A DNA stretch of 64,000 nt from Adiantum capillus-veneris (Eukaryota; Streptophyta; Polypodiopsida; Polypodiales; Pteridaceae), in assembly GCA_014529385.2 (NCBI GenBank), contig CM043943.1, positions 100,002,355 through 100,066,354 of the forward strand, given 5' to 3'. The stretch's first letter is position 1. Every line of letters starts with the position of its first letter. The position numbers and the translations under genes are program-made. Below the pieces are notes generated by a model, which searched no databases, was not told where the DNA came from, and saw only the letters and a list, made by a program, of their open reading frames with translations. This document shows positions 30,271-42,969 of the stretch, piece by piece.

Positions 30271-30344
<74 letters not shown>
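30250..30344. repeat. G12 homopolymer and (CA)n microsatellite
   Basis: Twelve consecutive G at 30250-30261, then an almost pure CA tract of about 73 bases at 30272-30344. The longest simple repeat in the window. Confidence 0.95.
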
Positions 30345-30345
<1 letters not shown>

Positions 30346-31343
30346 GGGAAGCCCCAGCTTGAAGAGGTAGCAAGGACACTTGTCAAGTTCCTCCTCATGT
30401 TGCCCTTATGGTGTGCCTGAAGCCTATTGGTTGGCCACCCAAGGGGTCCAATGATAATTTAGGATATTTAATTAATTGATTTTGCATTTATCAAGTCCTC
30501 TCTCTCAAAGGGGAAAGGGGGACACTTGTCCCAAGGCTACCCCTGTTGCTTGTAATGGCTCCTGCTTGTGATTGGCTAGGCCTGGAGGGGTCCAATGAGC
30601 TTCAAGCATGAGCTACAAGGGGGCTCCACCCAAGCAAGCTAGGGGGGTGCTTAGAGGGTATACTCACCCACACACTCTCACAAACACTCTCATTGTGTGC
30701 TATGCAAAGGGCAAGAGCTCCCTCTCCAAGCAAGTAGAGGTTGAGAGCCTACACCAACACTATTGGTTATGGAGTGCAAATCCAACCAAGAGCCATGCTT
30801 CAATGCTTGAGCTTGTCATCTCCTTCTTCTTCATTACTATGCTATTATGTATGCTAGCTCAAGAGTTATGATAAGTGAGGAACTAGCTCTTTCTCGTATG
30901 AAATGTTTCTTCTTCCTCTTCCCTACCTTCATTCCCTGCTAGCTCTCTCCACCTTCGAAGGTGTTTGAGGTCTTGGGACTGAGGCTTGGTATAGTTAAAG
31001 CTTTCTTCAAGTTTAGGTTATGCTATGATGGTGATGCATGAAGCTTTCCATCTTCATTGCTTCACCTAGGTCACAAGGAACACAAAGAATGTATTGTAAC
31101 AAGTCTCTCTTTATGGGAGAAATCATAATACAAATGCCTATTGGAGGGAGGACCGGCTCCACATAAATCCGGTCCTCAACTGTTTTCATGTTCTCTAAAT
31201 TCTCTCTCTTGCAAAAGTATTTTCTATGACAAGTTAACTAATTGCTATGATTATGTTGCTATCTTCAATTATGTCTACCCTCTATGCTCACAAAATCATT
31301 TCTTGAAAGTATTCTCATTAAATTCCGCTACTCTCAAATTGAA

Positions 31344-33050
31344 TAGGAAAATTCCATTACAACACCTAAGGCTCCAAAGCTACGAAGGCTAGGAGTCATC
31401 AAGGAGCAGGCTTTACTCAAGGAGGTAAGAAATCTTCTAGCAGCAGGTTTCATTTATTTAGTGGAGAACTCGGAGTGGGTCTCTCCCGTTGTTGTCACTC
31501 CTAAGAAAAATGGCAAGTGGAGGGTGTGTGTGGATTACCGTCCACTCAATGAAGCAACAAAAAGAGATCACTTTCCTCTCCCATTTCAAGATGAGATACT
31601 AAATGAGGTAGCTCGTCATGAGAAGTACACTGTGTGTGATGGCTACTCGGGTTACTTTCAAATAGGTATCGCATTGGAAGATCAGTTAAAAACAACCTTC
31701 ATCACTCCTTGGGGTTGTTATGCTTTTAGAGTCATGCCATTTGGTCTGACAAATGCTCCTGCAACTTTCCAACGCTTCATGAACATGGTGTTTCAAACAT
31801 TCTTTGGAAAGTCCATTAGGGTTTTTATTGATGATTTTTGCATTTATAGCTCAAAATCATTGCATCTACAAAGGGTAGAAGAAGGTTTAAAGAATCTCTA
31901 TGACATGGGAGGTCAACTCAACCCCGACAAATGTCACATAGGTGACGATGAAGTGATCTTGCTTGGTCACAAGGTTTCCTATAAAGGCATTGAGGTGGAT
32001 CCTTCAAAGGCAAAGGCTCTTATTGAGATCCCATCACCCAAGAATCTCAAAGAGGTAATCTCATTCATTCAAAAGGTGAAGTATATGTCACGCTTTATTC
32101 ACTTAGCTTCGGAGTTGCTTCATCCTTTGCAAAAGTTGACACAACAAGTAGAATTTTCATGGTCTTATGAGCTTGAAGAGTACTTTTGTAACATTAAAGT
32201 CATTTTGTCAGAGCTACCAACACTCATGCCTCCTTGTTGGGAGTACACATTCTTTGTTAGCTCTAGTGTTGGGAAGGAAACAATTGGTGCAGTTTTACTC
32301 CAACAAGATCCCCACAGTACCAGAATGCGACCCATCTACTTTGCTAGTAGGGTCATGAATGCTTTGGAGAGAGGCTACACGGAGGCAGAACTCATGATGC
32401 TTTCTCTCATGTTTGCGGTGAGAAAGTTTAGATCCTACTTGCTACCAAAACTTTTTGTAATTTTCAGTGCAGAAAATTTGCTCCCTTGGGTGTCATCTCA
32501 AATGAATCTTAGTACTAGGATCTCAAAGTGGATTATGGAGTTGCAAGAGTTTCAATACACTTTCAAAGTAGAAGATAGTGTGCATGCACAATTGGCAGGG
32601 ATCCTTACTAATAGGGTACATTAGAAGGAGATTAAGGTGCCTAAAGTAAAGACCCTACCATTGCCACCACCTAGAAGTATTCCTAATTCTTTTACCTTGT
32701 TCTTTGATGGATCTTTTCGACGAGTCACAGGAAAAGCAGGGGGAGGGCTAGTATTGCTCAACCCAAGTGGGGAGGTGGTCATGCAAGAGAAGGTCAATCT
32801 ACCAGGTTCAACTAGCAACAATGAAGCAGAATATGACACACTACTTCATGGTTTAAAGATATGCATTGGGCAAGGTATACAACGTCTCATGGTAAAAGGG
32901 GATGCACTTCTCATCATGAAGCAAATTTTAGGCATTTGGGCATGCAAGAATGAAAGCCTAAGGACAAAATTTCATGCCATTCGTAGATTGTTTAATCAAT
33001 TTGAAGAAGTGCTAGGAAACAGAATGAAGATGCCGATTTACTTGCACAAC
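31344..33050 (+). pseudogene. Tat-like Gypsy RT with two RNase H domains
   Basis: RT begins around PKLRRLGVIKEQALL. VTPKKNGKWRVCVDYRPLN, VMPFGLTNAPATFQRF and VFIDDFCIYSS follow, with DD intact. RNase H (GAVLLQQDP, RPIYFASR, EAELMMLSL) runs to TAG 32622-32624. In the same frame a second RNase H of archaeal type follows: FTLFFDGSFR, TSNNEAEYDTLL, VKGDALLIM. A second aRNH after RT-RNase H is a hallmark of the Tat lineage (Ogre/Retand relatives). The frame is lost by a frameshift near 33.03 kb. Gag, protease and the 5' LTR are missing; an in-frame TAG lies just upstream at about 31341-31343. Confidence 0.85.
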
Positions 33051-34500
33051 AAGCAGTTACAAGTGTTGAGAAAGAAGTGCAGGTCATCATGGTGGCAGCA
33101 ACTATCAAGCAACCGAGATACCAGGGATTGGAGTCATTGACTCCCATTGTTAGCTACATTTTGGATGGTGAGTTTCCACAAGACTTCACGAAGGCTCAGA
33201 AGAGGAGACTCATGAAAAAGGCAAGCGCGTATCTCTTCCTAGAAGGATCCCTCTATCAAAGAGGGAAGGATCAAGTGTGCAGAAGAGTACCAACTATCAA
33301 GGAGATTCTAGCCATTCTAAAAGGTTTGCATGAAGAGGCATGTGGTGGTTATTTTTCCCAAGAGTTAACTTTGAAGAAGATTTTGCTTGCGGGGTATGTT
33401 TGGCCAAGTCTGCATGTGGATGTCCAACATTGGTGTAAAAGTTGTCACAATTGTCAGGTAAATGGGAATAGAAGATTGGTGTATGGTCCAAGGCAAATCG
33501 TGCTTGCAAATGGACCCTTTGAAAAATGGGGCATTGATGCTATGGGTCCTCTCCCTAGGACAAAAAATGGTAAACTCTACATTCTAGTGGCGGTAGACTA
33601 TATGACTAGGTGGGTGGAAGCACAAAGTGTGGCAAAGGTAATTGAGAGGACAGTGAGCAAATTTGTCTACACTCACATTTGTTGTAGATTTGGCACACCT
33701 TTGGAGATTGTTTATGATAATGGTCCAGGGTTTAGAAATGGCTTGCTCACAGAGGTCTATGAAGAACTTCACATTCTACATCGTCATAGTACACCCTACT
33801 ATCCCCAATCCAATGGTCTGGTAGAAAAATCTAATGGTGTCATTGCAGGCATGGTGCCTTGTGGGCGTATCGAACCACATATAGGGAAGCCACGGAGTTT
33901 ACACCATTTCACTTGGTCTATGGTCAAGAGGCTTTACAACCAATTGAGCTCAACATCCCAACAATACGACTTCATGGCAAAGCAGCACAAGATGATCAAG
34001 AAGCATGGATGGATCGACTTCTTACCTTAGCTGAGCTTGAGTGGAAAAGAGAAGCAGCATACGAGTGCTACAAGAGGAAAGCTACGCAGGCGAAGGAGAA
34101 GCTTGACAAGAAACTAAAGGACAAAGGCATCAATGAAGGAGATCTTGTGCTAAGGTATGACAATCGACTCGACAATCGTTTTGATGCCAAATTTGAAACT
34201 AGATAGCAAGGGCCATACATAGTTAAGAAGGCTTTCAATTCAAGTTACTATCAACTTATGGACTTGAATGGGAAAGAGCACTCTAGGAAGGTAAACGGGT
34301 ATCGCTTGAAGCCTTATTTGAGTCGCCTTCTACCAAAGGATCTACCAAAGATCTGTCAAAAGGCAGCTATCTCATGTAGGTATTGTTCCGTGAAGCATGA
34401 GTGTAACTCAAACCCAAATTTTGAGGGGCCAAACAATGAAGACCTCGTCAAGGACTCTAAAGCACTCTCTTTGGAAAAGATGCTCTATGATGGTACATGA
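33050..34500 (+). pseudogene. Tat-like Gypsy integrase and C-terminal region
   Basis: First piece 33077 to about 33850: zinc-binding LHEEACGGYF and CKSCHNCQVNG, then catalytic D in WGIDAMGPL, D in VYDNGPGFRN and E in NGLVEKSNG, so D-D-E is complete. A frameshift near 33.85 kb follows; the next frame gives the region with TPFHLVYGQEAL and a basic helical stretch to TAG 34204-34206, which replaces the usual Trp before QGPYIV. The same frame then runs to TGA at 34498-34500. The product would integrate the cDNA of its element. It is followed by the polypurine tract and LTR of family T. Confidence 0.85.
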
Positions 34501-34512
34501 ATATACCATCAT

Positions 34513-34528
34513 CCTGGGGGAGGGCTAA
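34513..34528 (+). other. Polypurine tract of family T
   Basis: CCTGGGGGAGGGCTAA immediately before TGATAGCCG, the LTR start. Links the upstream Tat-like pol to LTR copy B. Confidence 0.75.
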
Positions 34529-36572
34529 TGATAGCCGTTTTTCGGCTCTCTGTAATTGCCATAATGAGTTAACCCACCCTACCAATATCATCCAAACACT
34601 GTGGCTATCCCTACCATTTTACTGTATATAGGTGTGTGCGTGTTAAGGGACTTTTCCCATATCTTCTTAAAAACCCTCAGCTAGCTAGTCACTAGGCTAG
34701 TTGAGCCAAAAAAATATAAAAATATAAGTATATTATGGCCCATTTGTGTGTAAATATTTCATTGTATATATGGCCTAAATAAAACGATTTTTCATAATTA
34801 TTTTGGTATTTATTTAAATATTTCTACCTATGGTGTGTTATTTATGCTATGTACATTGACTCATCATTACTATATTTTTTCTTACCATTTTGCATACTCT
34901 TTATTCCATATAAAAATAATTTCATGCAACCTTCTCTTATTTTTGGTGTAACTCCATCCCAACAAAAATCCAAAAAAACTAGTTTTATTTATGTGTATAT
35001 TTTTTCACTATTGTGATTTTTCCTTCCTATATCTATTCTCTTTTACTCTCATAAATTAGAACACCAAAAATATTCATCTTTTTATGGTAGACTTATAATG
35101 AGAGATATTTATTTTCACCCCTTTATATTTTTTCCACCTATATTATTTATATTTGACATGTACATATTTTTTTAGACCCCTCAATATTCGATTTTCTTAG
35201 TTGTACTATTCGCTTATATCATGATCTCAATAATATCTTCAATTATAGACCTACCAAATAAGGTCAAGGGTATGTGGAATGCATGCATGCACCATGGGGA
35301 GCTCACTCTTGGAGGTATTCAAAAGAATCATCCAAAGAAGGACCTCACAAGGACCTTGTGCAGTGGAAAAAACAGTCGGTTTTGCAGAAGTTTTAAAGAT
35401 CACATGCTCCCCGAATTTGAAAAGGTGATACAAACAAAAGTTGTAGCTCGTGAGTTGAAATTTCACCTCAAATGTTTTCATATTTTTTTGAGCTAGGAGC
35501 TGTGAGCTATGATTTTATTGGTGGACCCCAGTTTGCCCATGCTATACAACCAGACTCCCTCTTCCATTTTATCATTTTCCTCTTTCACACACACTCCTCC
35601 CTCTCCTTCCCACTCCCAAAACTGCAACTCCCATGTCCTAATTCACCCTCTTCACCATTGCCACATCTCTCACACCTACATAGCCTTCATCCTCCATTTC
35701 TACACCCTATGTGTCCCCCTTTCTCTCTACATATATGTCCATATTACCATACTCTTTTCAGCTTTGTAAAGAACTTCAAAAAATCAGCAAAAATCCAAAA
35801 TGAAGGCTTTTATCATGAATTTTCCAAGGTTTGAAATAACATAGCTTCATCGACACGTGCTGATTCGCCATGCTGACTGCTTCTTCTTCCGGTGCTGTAA
35901 AGAGATGAATGTCAACTTCTCCAAAGCTTCAACCTCTCTTTACAAGCTCATCCCTTCTCTTACTTTTCTCATCATATATCTCACCATTTGGTGAATGATT
36001 TTGTAAATATTTTTTAGTGATAATTACTAAATACTAGCCACTAACCTTATTGTAAAATGTACCCTGTACTAGAGTAGGCACTCCCAAATTATTCACTTAA
36101 TTCTCTCTCCTATCATCCTCAATAATTCTCTTCCCTTGAGCCCACATCCATGTGACTCAAAGGACAAGAGAGACCCACCCTCATTAAAAAAAAATAAAAA
36201 AGCATAATCGTTTATTCCTTCAAATAAACTTGATTAGGCCTAATCCTAATCGGGGCTTCTAAAACCTATAAATAGAGCCCTTTTCTCCCTTGTAAATCAT
36301 CCCATGATCACACTACACCACACCATTCTCAACACATAACACACCACTCTTCAAGCCTAGTTGTGTAGAGTGTGTGCATTGTGAGTGCTCTGTTCCATCA
36401 CTACACATAGGTGCATGGAGAAGCTTGAAGTTAGTTATGCCATCTAGAGGAGTGGAGTGATACATGTGTGTGTGTTTGTTGTTTTTTCCAACCCCAACCC
36501 AATTGAGAAGCACGGGAGCCTACAAGGGTGCTTAGAGGCCACTCTTCTTGTTGCCTGCCCCGGACCGCCTCA
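34529..36572 (+). mobile_element. 3' LTR of Gypsy family T (copy B)
   Basis: Starts TGATAGCCG, ends CCGGACCGCCTCA, 2044 bp. Shares start, end and internal phrases with the inverted LTR copy A (5690-8357), so the dual-RNase-H pol and the gag at 4.1-5.4 kb belong to one family. A TATA box CCTATAAATAG lies at 36265-36275, preceded by a palindromic GATTAGGCCTAATC-like stretch near 36233. Frames inside (for example 35472-35834) are low-complexity and not believed. Confidence 0.85.
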
Positions 36573-36655
36573 CTAGGATTGCTAGCTCAAGTAGGCAAGT
36601 GAGCCTTTGAGTTTATGAAATGATCCTTGTTTCAATATCATATGCATCACTAGCA

Positions 36656-36882
36656 AGTGAGGAACAAATTTAAGTTTGACCTCACAATCATCACGCAAGA
36701 GCCTCATTTTCTATCCAAGCCAAATATTATCCCTATACAATCTTGAGGCTATATGAAGTGAGGCTCAAACTTAAGTTTGACCTCACGATCATGATGCAAG
36801 AGCCTCATTTTCTATCCAAGACAAATATTATCCCTATACAATCTTGAGGCTATATGAAGTGAGGCTCAAACTTAAATTTGAT
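36656..36882. repeat. 101 bp tandem repeat
   Basis: AGTGAGG starts units at 36656, 36757 and 36858, an exact 101 bp step; the third is partial. The unit contains AAACTTAAGTTTGACCTCAC, resembling the TTAAG-centred palindrome of the 18-19.7 kb array. Confidence 0.85.
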
Positions 36883-38269
36883 AGAATCAACAAATGATGG
36901 GGACGTGTATGTTTGGCTCAAACAAATTTAGAGCTTGGCAGGCCTCGGTCCTAGATCAAGGAAGCAACTAGGCCTTGAACCCAAGTGTGATCTCATCTCA
37001 ACAGCCTACACATCATTTGGAAGAGAGAAACAACATAGATCTCAGAGTCACATCTACATCTAAGTGGCCACAAACTATACCCTTACCCATGTATTTGAGG
37101 ATTGTACAAAGAATACTAAGATCACAAATCCCAATTTTATAAATTATTCTTGGTAATCACTAAAAAGCTAGGTCTAAGGGATCAAAATTATGTTTGGAAC
37201 CATTGAGAGGTGATCCTGACAAACGATCAACCACTCATTTATGCTCCCACTAGTAGCCCTAGATAATTTTTGAGTCACGAGAAGCAAGATAGGGTCAACA
37301 AATGTACAATTCGTTGCTCTTAAAAATGATAGAGACTTGCATGTATTATTTAAATCAATTTCAAGTTGTATCGAACCATTTTATCACTACTATGAGACAA
37401 GTAAGCATCAGAATTACGTTTTACCCTCCTCTATATCCTAAATCATGATAGAGATTTGTAAGTTCATGCATCCTAGCAACGTGCTAACGCCTTATGCCTA
37501 CATAGAACAATCTCTACACGTGCACAATCTAGAGGTGAATTGACCAAAAACATTGACATTACATGCGAGCCTAAGAAAAATGGGACTTGAATAATTCCCA
37601 AAATTCTTGTATATGAGTTTTATGCAAACCTTGGTGGGAACTCTACCTCTCTTAGAATGGTTGTTGATAATCCTGGGTGTTGGGATGGGCATTAATAGCT
37701 CACCCTTGTGGGTACCTGTGGATTTTTGTTGTTGTGCCGCTCGGCTTTCATGATGGGAAAAAGAGCAAAGGGATGCAAATAAAATAATCTATTTGAAGCT
37801 TATACATTTATGGAGTAGTGACCAAGGCTCGACAACAGACAAGGTTTCCTAAATGTCTGCTAGATGCGACTTTAAAGGGCTAAGAACTATGTTTCTTATG
37901 TTGAAAGTGGATGTTCTATAAGAGGTAAAAAATGGAAGTTTATAGATTAGAATTGAAATGATCATCTTGAGGAGTACGTTGATCTTTTCGGATTGTCAAT
38001 CGGAGGCCGGGTCCGCATATTTATTGCAAGTTAAAGTTGGCGTCAATTTGCAATGGTGAAGTGCCAGATGCATTTTTCCAATTTGGACAACAAGGATTGG
38101 AGGGCTAGGCAAAGTTGAGAGAAGTGCCGCGATCCACACGGATTGAATTTCCGATTGAGGGCTTTCAACTTGAACTTGTGGCTTGAGGATTAGATTTGGA
38201 AGTTGAATTTGGAACATGGTTCACTTGGGGTATCAAAGTGGAGGAGAGAGATATTCCCTGCATGGCCAT
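36883..38269. other. Unassigned sequence
   Basis: No frame longer than about 75 codons and no recognisable motif. I see nothing beyond AT-rich spacer. Confidence 0.4.
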
Positions 38270-39205
38270 GGCTACAACATTGTAGCAGCGTGCTGCCGGT
38301 GGTGGCTCGCGAGACGGAAGGCTGGCTCTCTTGGCACTACGGGGCAATAATGGTCGGGTTTTGTGTCGGTTGGCAACGACTTGTAGAAGTCAAGCAAGAG
38401 CTATACGGTAGTGGTGATGTGGCCACGGATGTTCCCATACACTCAAAAAGGTCCATTTCTTTTGAATGGTAAGTTGGGAGGCATCGACAGAGTCATCCGT
38501 GCTCCAATAGAGAAAGGAAATGCTCATGTTTGCCTTGGGATCCAAGTTGGCCAAAAATAGAAAGTGAACAGTCACATCCAAAAAGTGGAGCAAGTGGGAG
38601 TTCAATAAAGATAGCGGGGGGGCTCACAGACCCATATATAGAAAAATCTTGAGAAATTGGGGAGTTTTGTTTTTTGCAATCACAAAGAAAAAGGGAATAG
38701 AAGAGACTTCTTGAGAGCAATCAGAGAGAAAGAAGTGGAAGAAGGGTGAGAGCAAGATAAGAGAGATCTGTTTGGCAATTGCAATAGAGGAGGAGAGCTG
38801 CACTATCAAAATCGAGAGCTCCATGATTATTGAGTGCTAAATAGAGTTTTTGCTAATTTAACTTAGTTAAACACTTGTAAAGGGAGCTTAAAGTCCTTAA
38901 TTTTCATTTAATCCAACTAAAAATACCGTTAACAACCTGCCTTGGCAATCAAGTGTCGATTCTTATCCATGCTATCAAATTCAGCCATTATATTCTTCGC
39001 TTTTTTTTGCAAAGTGATTATTGATCAAATGTGCGGTATTGTGCATCTCTATCTTCTCTTTGTTGATATTTACATCATTGATAGAGATGCTTAGCACGTT
39101 GATGCAATATTTTGAGCTAAGTCCAAAGCGTTTTACATATGAATGTAGGCAGTTATGTGGGTATGTGATAGTATGTATTTTTTATGGCAGGTTGGTACCA
39201 TTCAA
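38270..39205. repeat. Dispersed repeat family R, copy 1 (coding part deleted)
   Basis: Shares many long phrases with 40.5-41.27, 41.27-42.6 and 49.26-50.07 kb, such as CTCCAATAGAGAAAGGAAATG, GAAATTGGGGAGTTTT and GAGACTTCTTGAGAGCAATC. After a TGTGCGGTATTGTGCATCTC phrase it passes directly into ATTGATAGAGATGCTTAGCAC, whereas copies 3 and 4 have coding-like sequence between the corresponding points. Small frames here are not believed. Function unknown. Confidence 0.7.
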
Positions 39206-40009
39206 TCGAGGAGGATATCATGTTGCACCTAGGCTATGTTGGTTGATGTATATGGCTTGGAACCCTGGTGGATATTAAAGTGCAGATTGAGGTTTGAAGG
39301 GAATGCAATTGTTATTTCGTGTAGTAGATTGCTTAGTAGTAGGTTTTTCTTTTTTGGATTTATGCTATGTGGAAAAGAGTTTTGGTTTTATGATCAGTAA
39401 GCTTACATGGCTAGATTTCATTTTCCTTCTTTGGACAATTGAAGTATCTTCACATCTTTTGGGCGGTTACTAAATAGAAAGACTTGATGACCATTCCGTG
39501 TGCAAACAAGCTAAAGAGAATTTGAGCTTAGCAAAGTTCTCTACATCAAGCTTGGTGGTTAAGACGTGTGAACAAATAACTGGAGCATACTTGAATTTGG
39601 TTGGTTTCACTATACAAGGTTTTTCTTAATTGAGTAAGTTCAAGATATGACAAATGTGGTTCAAAGATTTGTGATGAGCAATTACCAAATGATTAAGCTA
39701 GACCATTGGTGAGAGGGTTTAGACCTTATGTTGTTTTGCATGTACTTACAAATTACGTGAGCTTGATGGTAAAGAGCTTAAAGTGCTTATAAAAAATTAT
39801 GATTGAAGACCAGTTGGCACAAACCGGAGGATGCTCAGGTTTAGAGGTGGTGGATGTCATTACGATGTGCATCCATAGGAGGAAACTCAGAGAAGATATC
39901 GCTTCTTGGGTGCTATCAACTTCAAACAAATTGTGGGAAGTTGTTATTGGACTACCCCAATTGATATGTATGTCATATGCTCAATTCAACACTCATGCCA
40001 AAAATGGTG
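39206..40009. other. Unassigned sequence
   Basis: A plus frame at 39799-40065 has some coding look (IEDQLAQTGGCSG, CIHRRKLREDIASW) but no family I know, and it reaches into block S1. Nothing else seen. Confidence 0.35.
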
Positions 40010-40345
40010 TACTTAATAGAGAAATAATTTCTCAAGGAGCATGTTGTCCGGAATGTCATCTCTAGTAGTACATTGAGAGCGGAGTATGCTGGTGGACTTC
40101 TATCAGCACTACTGTGGTTGAGATGTATGCCTAATATGGTGATTTGGCAATGCTTTGGCTGATAAGTATGCCAAACGAACGCACATAAAGTTCTTGATGA
40201 GCCTTCAATTAAAAAGGTCGATTGATGAAGAGCATTTATTGCAGGAAATAGGTAAGAGAGATATTCGCATAACATTAAAAAAATGTGTTTTGACGGGAAG
40301 CAAATGAAAGATCTTTCTCCAAATGGCTTCACTTGTGCTTGCACC
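40010..40345. repeat. Block S, copy 1
   Basis: AATAGAGAAATAATT, CAAGGAGCATGTTGTCC, GGAATGTCATCTCT, CACTACTGTGGTTGAGATG and AAAGTTCTTGATGAGCC recur in the same order at about 42.97-43.34 kb. Gene content unknown. Confidence 0.7.
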
Positions 40346-40469
40346 TTTTGTTAGGTTTAGGGGCCATGTGGCCGACCACCGATCACCACTAACTGCTACT
40401 AACCCTAAGTGTACAACTACACATTTGTGTGAGCCACTAACTTTAAGTAGAGTGTGAATTTTGCTTTAG

Positions 40470-41272
40470 CACATAAGACAAAGAAGGATAGTCCAATAGC
40501 ACTCGCAATGGTCTATTTCTTTTGAAGGGTAAGTTGGGAAGCACCGGTGGAGTTGTCGATGCTCTAATAGAGAAAGGAAATGCTCATGTGTGCCTTGGGA
40601 TCCAAGTTGGCTGAAAATAGAAAGTGAACAGTTAGATGCCAAAAGTGAAGCAAGTGGGAGTTTGATAAAGATAGTCAGGGGGCTCACACACCCATATAGG
40701 GAAAAATTTTGAGAAATTGGGGAGTTTTTCTTTTTGCAATCACAGAGAAAAAGGGAAGTGAAGAGACTTCTTGAGAGAAATCAGAGAGAAAGAAGTGGAA
40801 GAAAGGTGAGAGCAAGAGAAGAAGAGATCTCTCTTTGGCAATTGCAACAGAGGAGGAGAGCTGCACTATCCAAATCAAGAGCTCCATGATTATTGAGCGC
40901 TCCATTATTGTCATCGGGCGCTCAATACAATTTATGCTAAGTTAGCTTAGTTAAACTCTTGTAAAGGGAGCTTAAACTCCTTAATTTTCATTTAATCAAA
41001 CTAATGTTATCATTAACGGCCGCCACCTTGGCAATAGAGCGTCGACTCTTGTCGGTGCTATCAAACTACATCTATTATGTGCTTCGTTTTTCTTTTGCAA
41101 AGTGATTATTGATGAAATGTGCGGTATTGTGCGTCTCTATCTTCTCTCAATTGATCTTTAAATCATTGATAGAGATGCTTAGTGCTTTGATGCAATATTT
41201 TGACCAAAGTGCAAAGTCTATTACCTATGAATGTATGTAGTTATGTGGGTATGGGATACATATGTTATATGG
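40470..41272. repeat. Repeat family R, copy 2 (coding part deleted)
   Basis: Matches copy 1 from the CTAATAGAGAAAGG phrase through GAGACTTCTTGAGAG to TGTGCGGTATTGTGCGTCTC, and has the same jump to CATTGATAGAGATGCTTAG. Copies 1 and 2 therefore share one deletion junction. It ends at a GTTATATGGGTGGCGG phrase where copy 3 begins, so copies 2 and 3 are in tandem. Confidence 0.7.
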
Positions 41273-42615
41273 GTGGCGGATCTCGACGGAAGACCGGTGC
41301 TCTTGGCAATATGAGGCGGTGAAGCAAGCGGGAGTTCGATAAAGATAGTCGTGGGCTCACACGCCCATATAGGGCAATTTTTTTAGAAATTGGGGAGTTT
41401 TTTTTTTTGCAATCATAGAGAAAAAGGGAAGTGGAGAGACTTCTTGAGAGCAATCACAGAGAAAGAAGTGGAAGAAAGGTGAGAGAAAGAGAAAAAGAGA
41501 GCTTTCTTTGGCAATTTCAATAGAGGAGGAGAGCTCCACTATCAAAATCGAGAGCTCCATGATTATCGAGCGCTCCATCATCGTCATCGGGCTCTCAATA
41601 GAGTTTAGGCAGATATTCAAAGTCTACCAAATTATTCAGATATTTGAAAACAAGTACAACTCAAATTAGAATCTATGATTGATGAGTATCTTCTACATGA
41701 TGCTACTTTCTTACAAGCTAATGATGAAGAAAAAGTTAAAGATGTGTATGAAAAGTTGGTTTTGTAGATGCCTTACATGAAGTAGGAATCTTTGAGGGTG
41801 AGTCTATACAACCTTAAGATGCACAAGGTGAACTTTGCAAAGAACCTATACATGGAATACAGGAGGAAAAGAAATCAGGGGATCAAAACGACAGTGGCTA
41901 AAGCTCACGATGAAATTGTGCAGGTGTATGAGTGAAACCTTATTCAAGTAGACATGCATGACGATTTGATTATAGCTGATGCTTTTTCTACTGACTCAAA
42001 ATTAGAACAAAAGATGATAGGATTTTCTATGAGGATGCTATGGGAAAGGAAACTAATGCATTTTTTGTGATTCATGTTGAGTCTGTGTTGTTGAAGCTCA
42101 AAAATATCTGATGGAGGGTGAAATGATTGAAGATTTATTTGCAAGACAAAATATCTCCACCCAAGTGATAATTGAAGAGGATTGTATTGTCCACTCTACA
42201 TATTGGTTACATGATAATTATTTAAATTAGAAAGACAAGGAGATTTTGGATCTCTTTATTTACTGAGAAGTCGACAAATTGATCCAAAACATGATGCAGA
42301 TAAAGAAGAGTTACTGAAGATTCACGACGAGTCTTTAGAGGGTTTTGTGCCTATATCAGATGACAATCAAGTAGCTATCTAAGATCAAAACTAGGTTATG
42401 AATGTCATAGCACCATATGTGCTACTTTCAAATGCTCAAACCTCTTCAACTAGAGGGGGTGATGCTGAAGTGTTGAAATTTAAATCATTGATAGAGATGC
42501 TAAGCACTTTGATGCAGTCTTTTGACCTAAGTACAAAGTGTATTAATTACTTATGAACATATGCAGCTATGTGGGTATGTGATACATATGCTATATGGGT
42601 GGTTGGTACCATAGG
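41273..42615 (+). repeat. Repeat family R, copy 3, with broken coding part
   Basis: The 5' noncoding part is shortened and the coding-like part lies at about 41640-42470. Phrases match copy 4: AAAGTCTACCAAATTAT, ATGATTGATGAGT, CTTCTACATGATGCTACTTT, CCTTACATGAAGTAGGAAT, CTCCACCCAAGTGATAA. Frames are broken by several stops. The end reproduces the ATTGATAGAGATGC to GGTGGTTGGTACCAT tail found in copy 1. Confidence 0.7.
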
Positions 42616-42969
42616 ACTTTCTATATGTAATTCTAGTCACAAAGGTTTTTTTTCTCACATGACAATTGCAAAAATATCAAACACATATATAAGTAGTTAC
42701 CACAGATTATTGCATGCACCCTGTTCATTTTTTTGTTAGGCGAGAGTACGAGTTTTAATGAAACATTGAATGCTATTCTGTGTAGTTTCTTTTCATGAGT
42801 GTAGTTACTATTGAGGTTATGATCGAAAGTGAGGGATTATAATTTCTATGAGTACTTTGAATAACATATTATAAGTTTGCAAAATCATTTCTTGAGATGT
42901 GCTCTAGATTTCATGTACCATTTTATTTAAATTCACAAAAAAGGACACTAAAGTGTCCTTTTTGGTACC
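42616..42969. other. Unassigned sequence
   Basis: AT-rich spacer between repeat copies; nothing recognised. Confidence 0.4.

Larger units (their letters stand above)
29718..31343 (+). mobile_element. 3' LTR region of the chromovirus (end uncertain)
   Basis: Starts TGTCATAAAATC right after the polypurine tract. Contains a GCTTGAGGTGCTTGA minisatellite and a long CA tract. The true LTR end is not visible; sequence from about 31.34 kb is pol of another element. I see no gene; apparent frames of CV repeats come from the microsatellite. Confidence 0.5.

Noticed and set aside
30189-30398. 69-codon CVCVCV ORF
   Set aside because: Translation of the CA microsatellite.
35472-35834. Pro/Ser/His-rich 120-codon ORF
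   Set aside because: C-rich low-complexity part of an LTR U3; no homology recognised.
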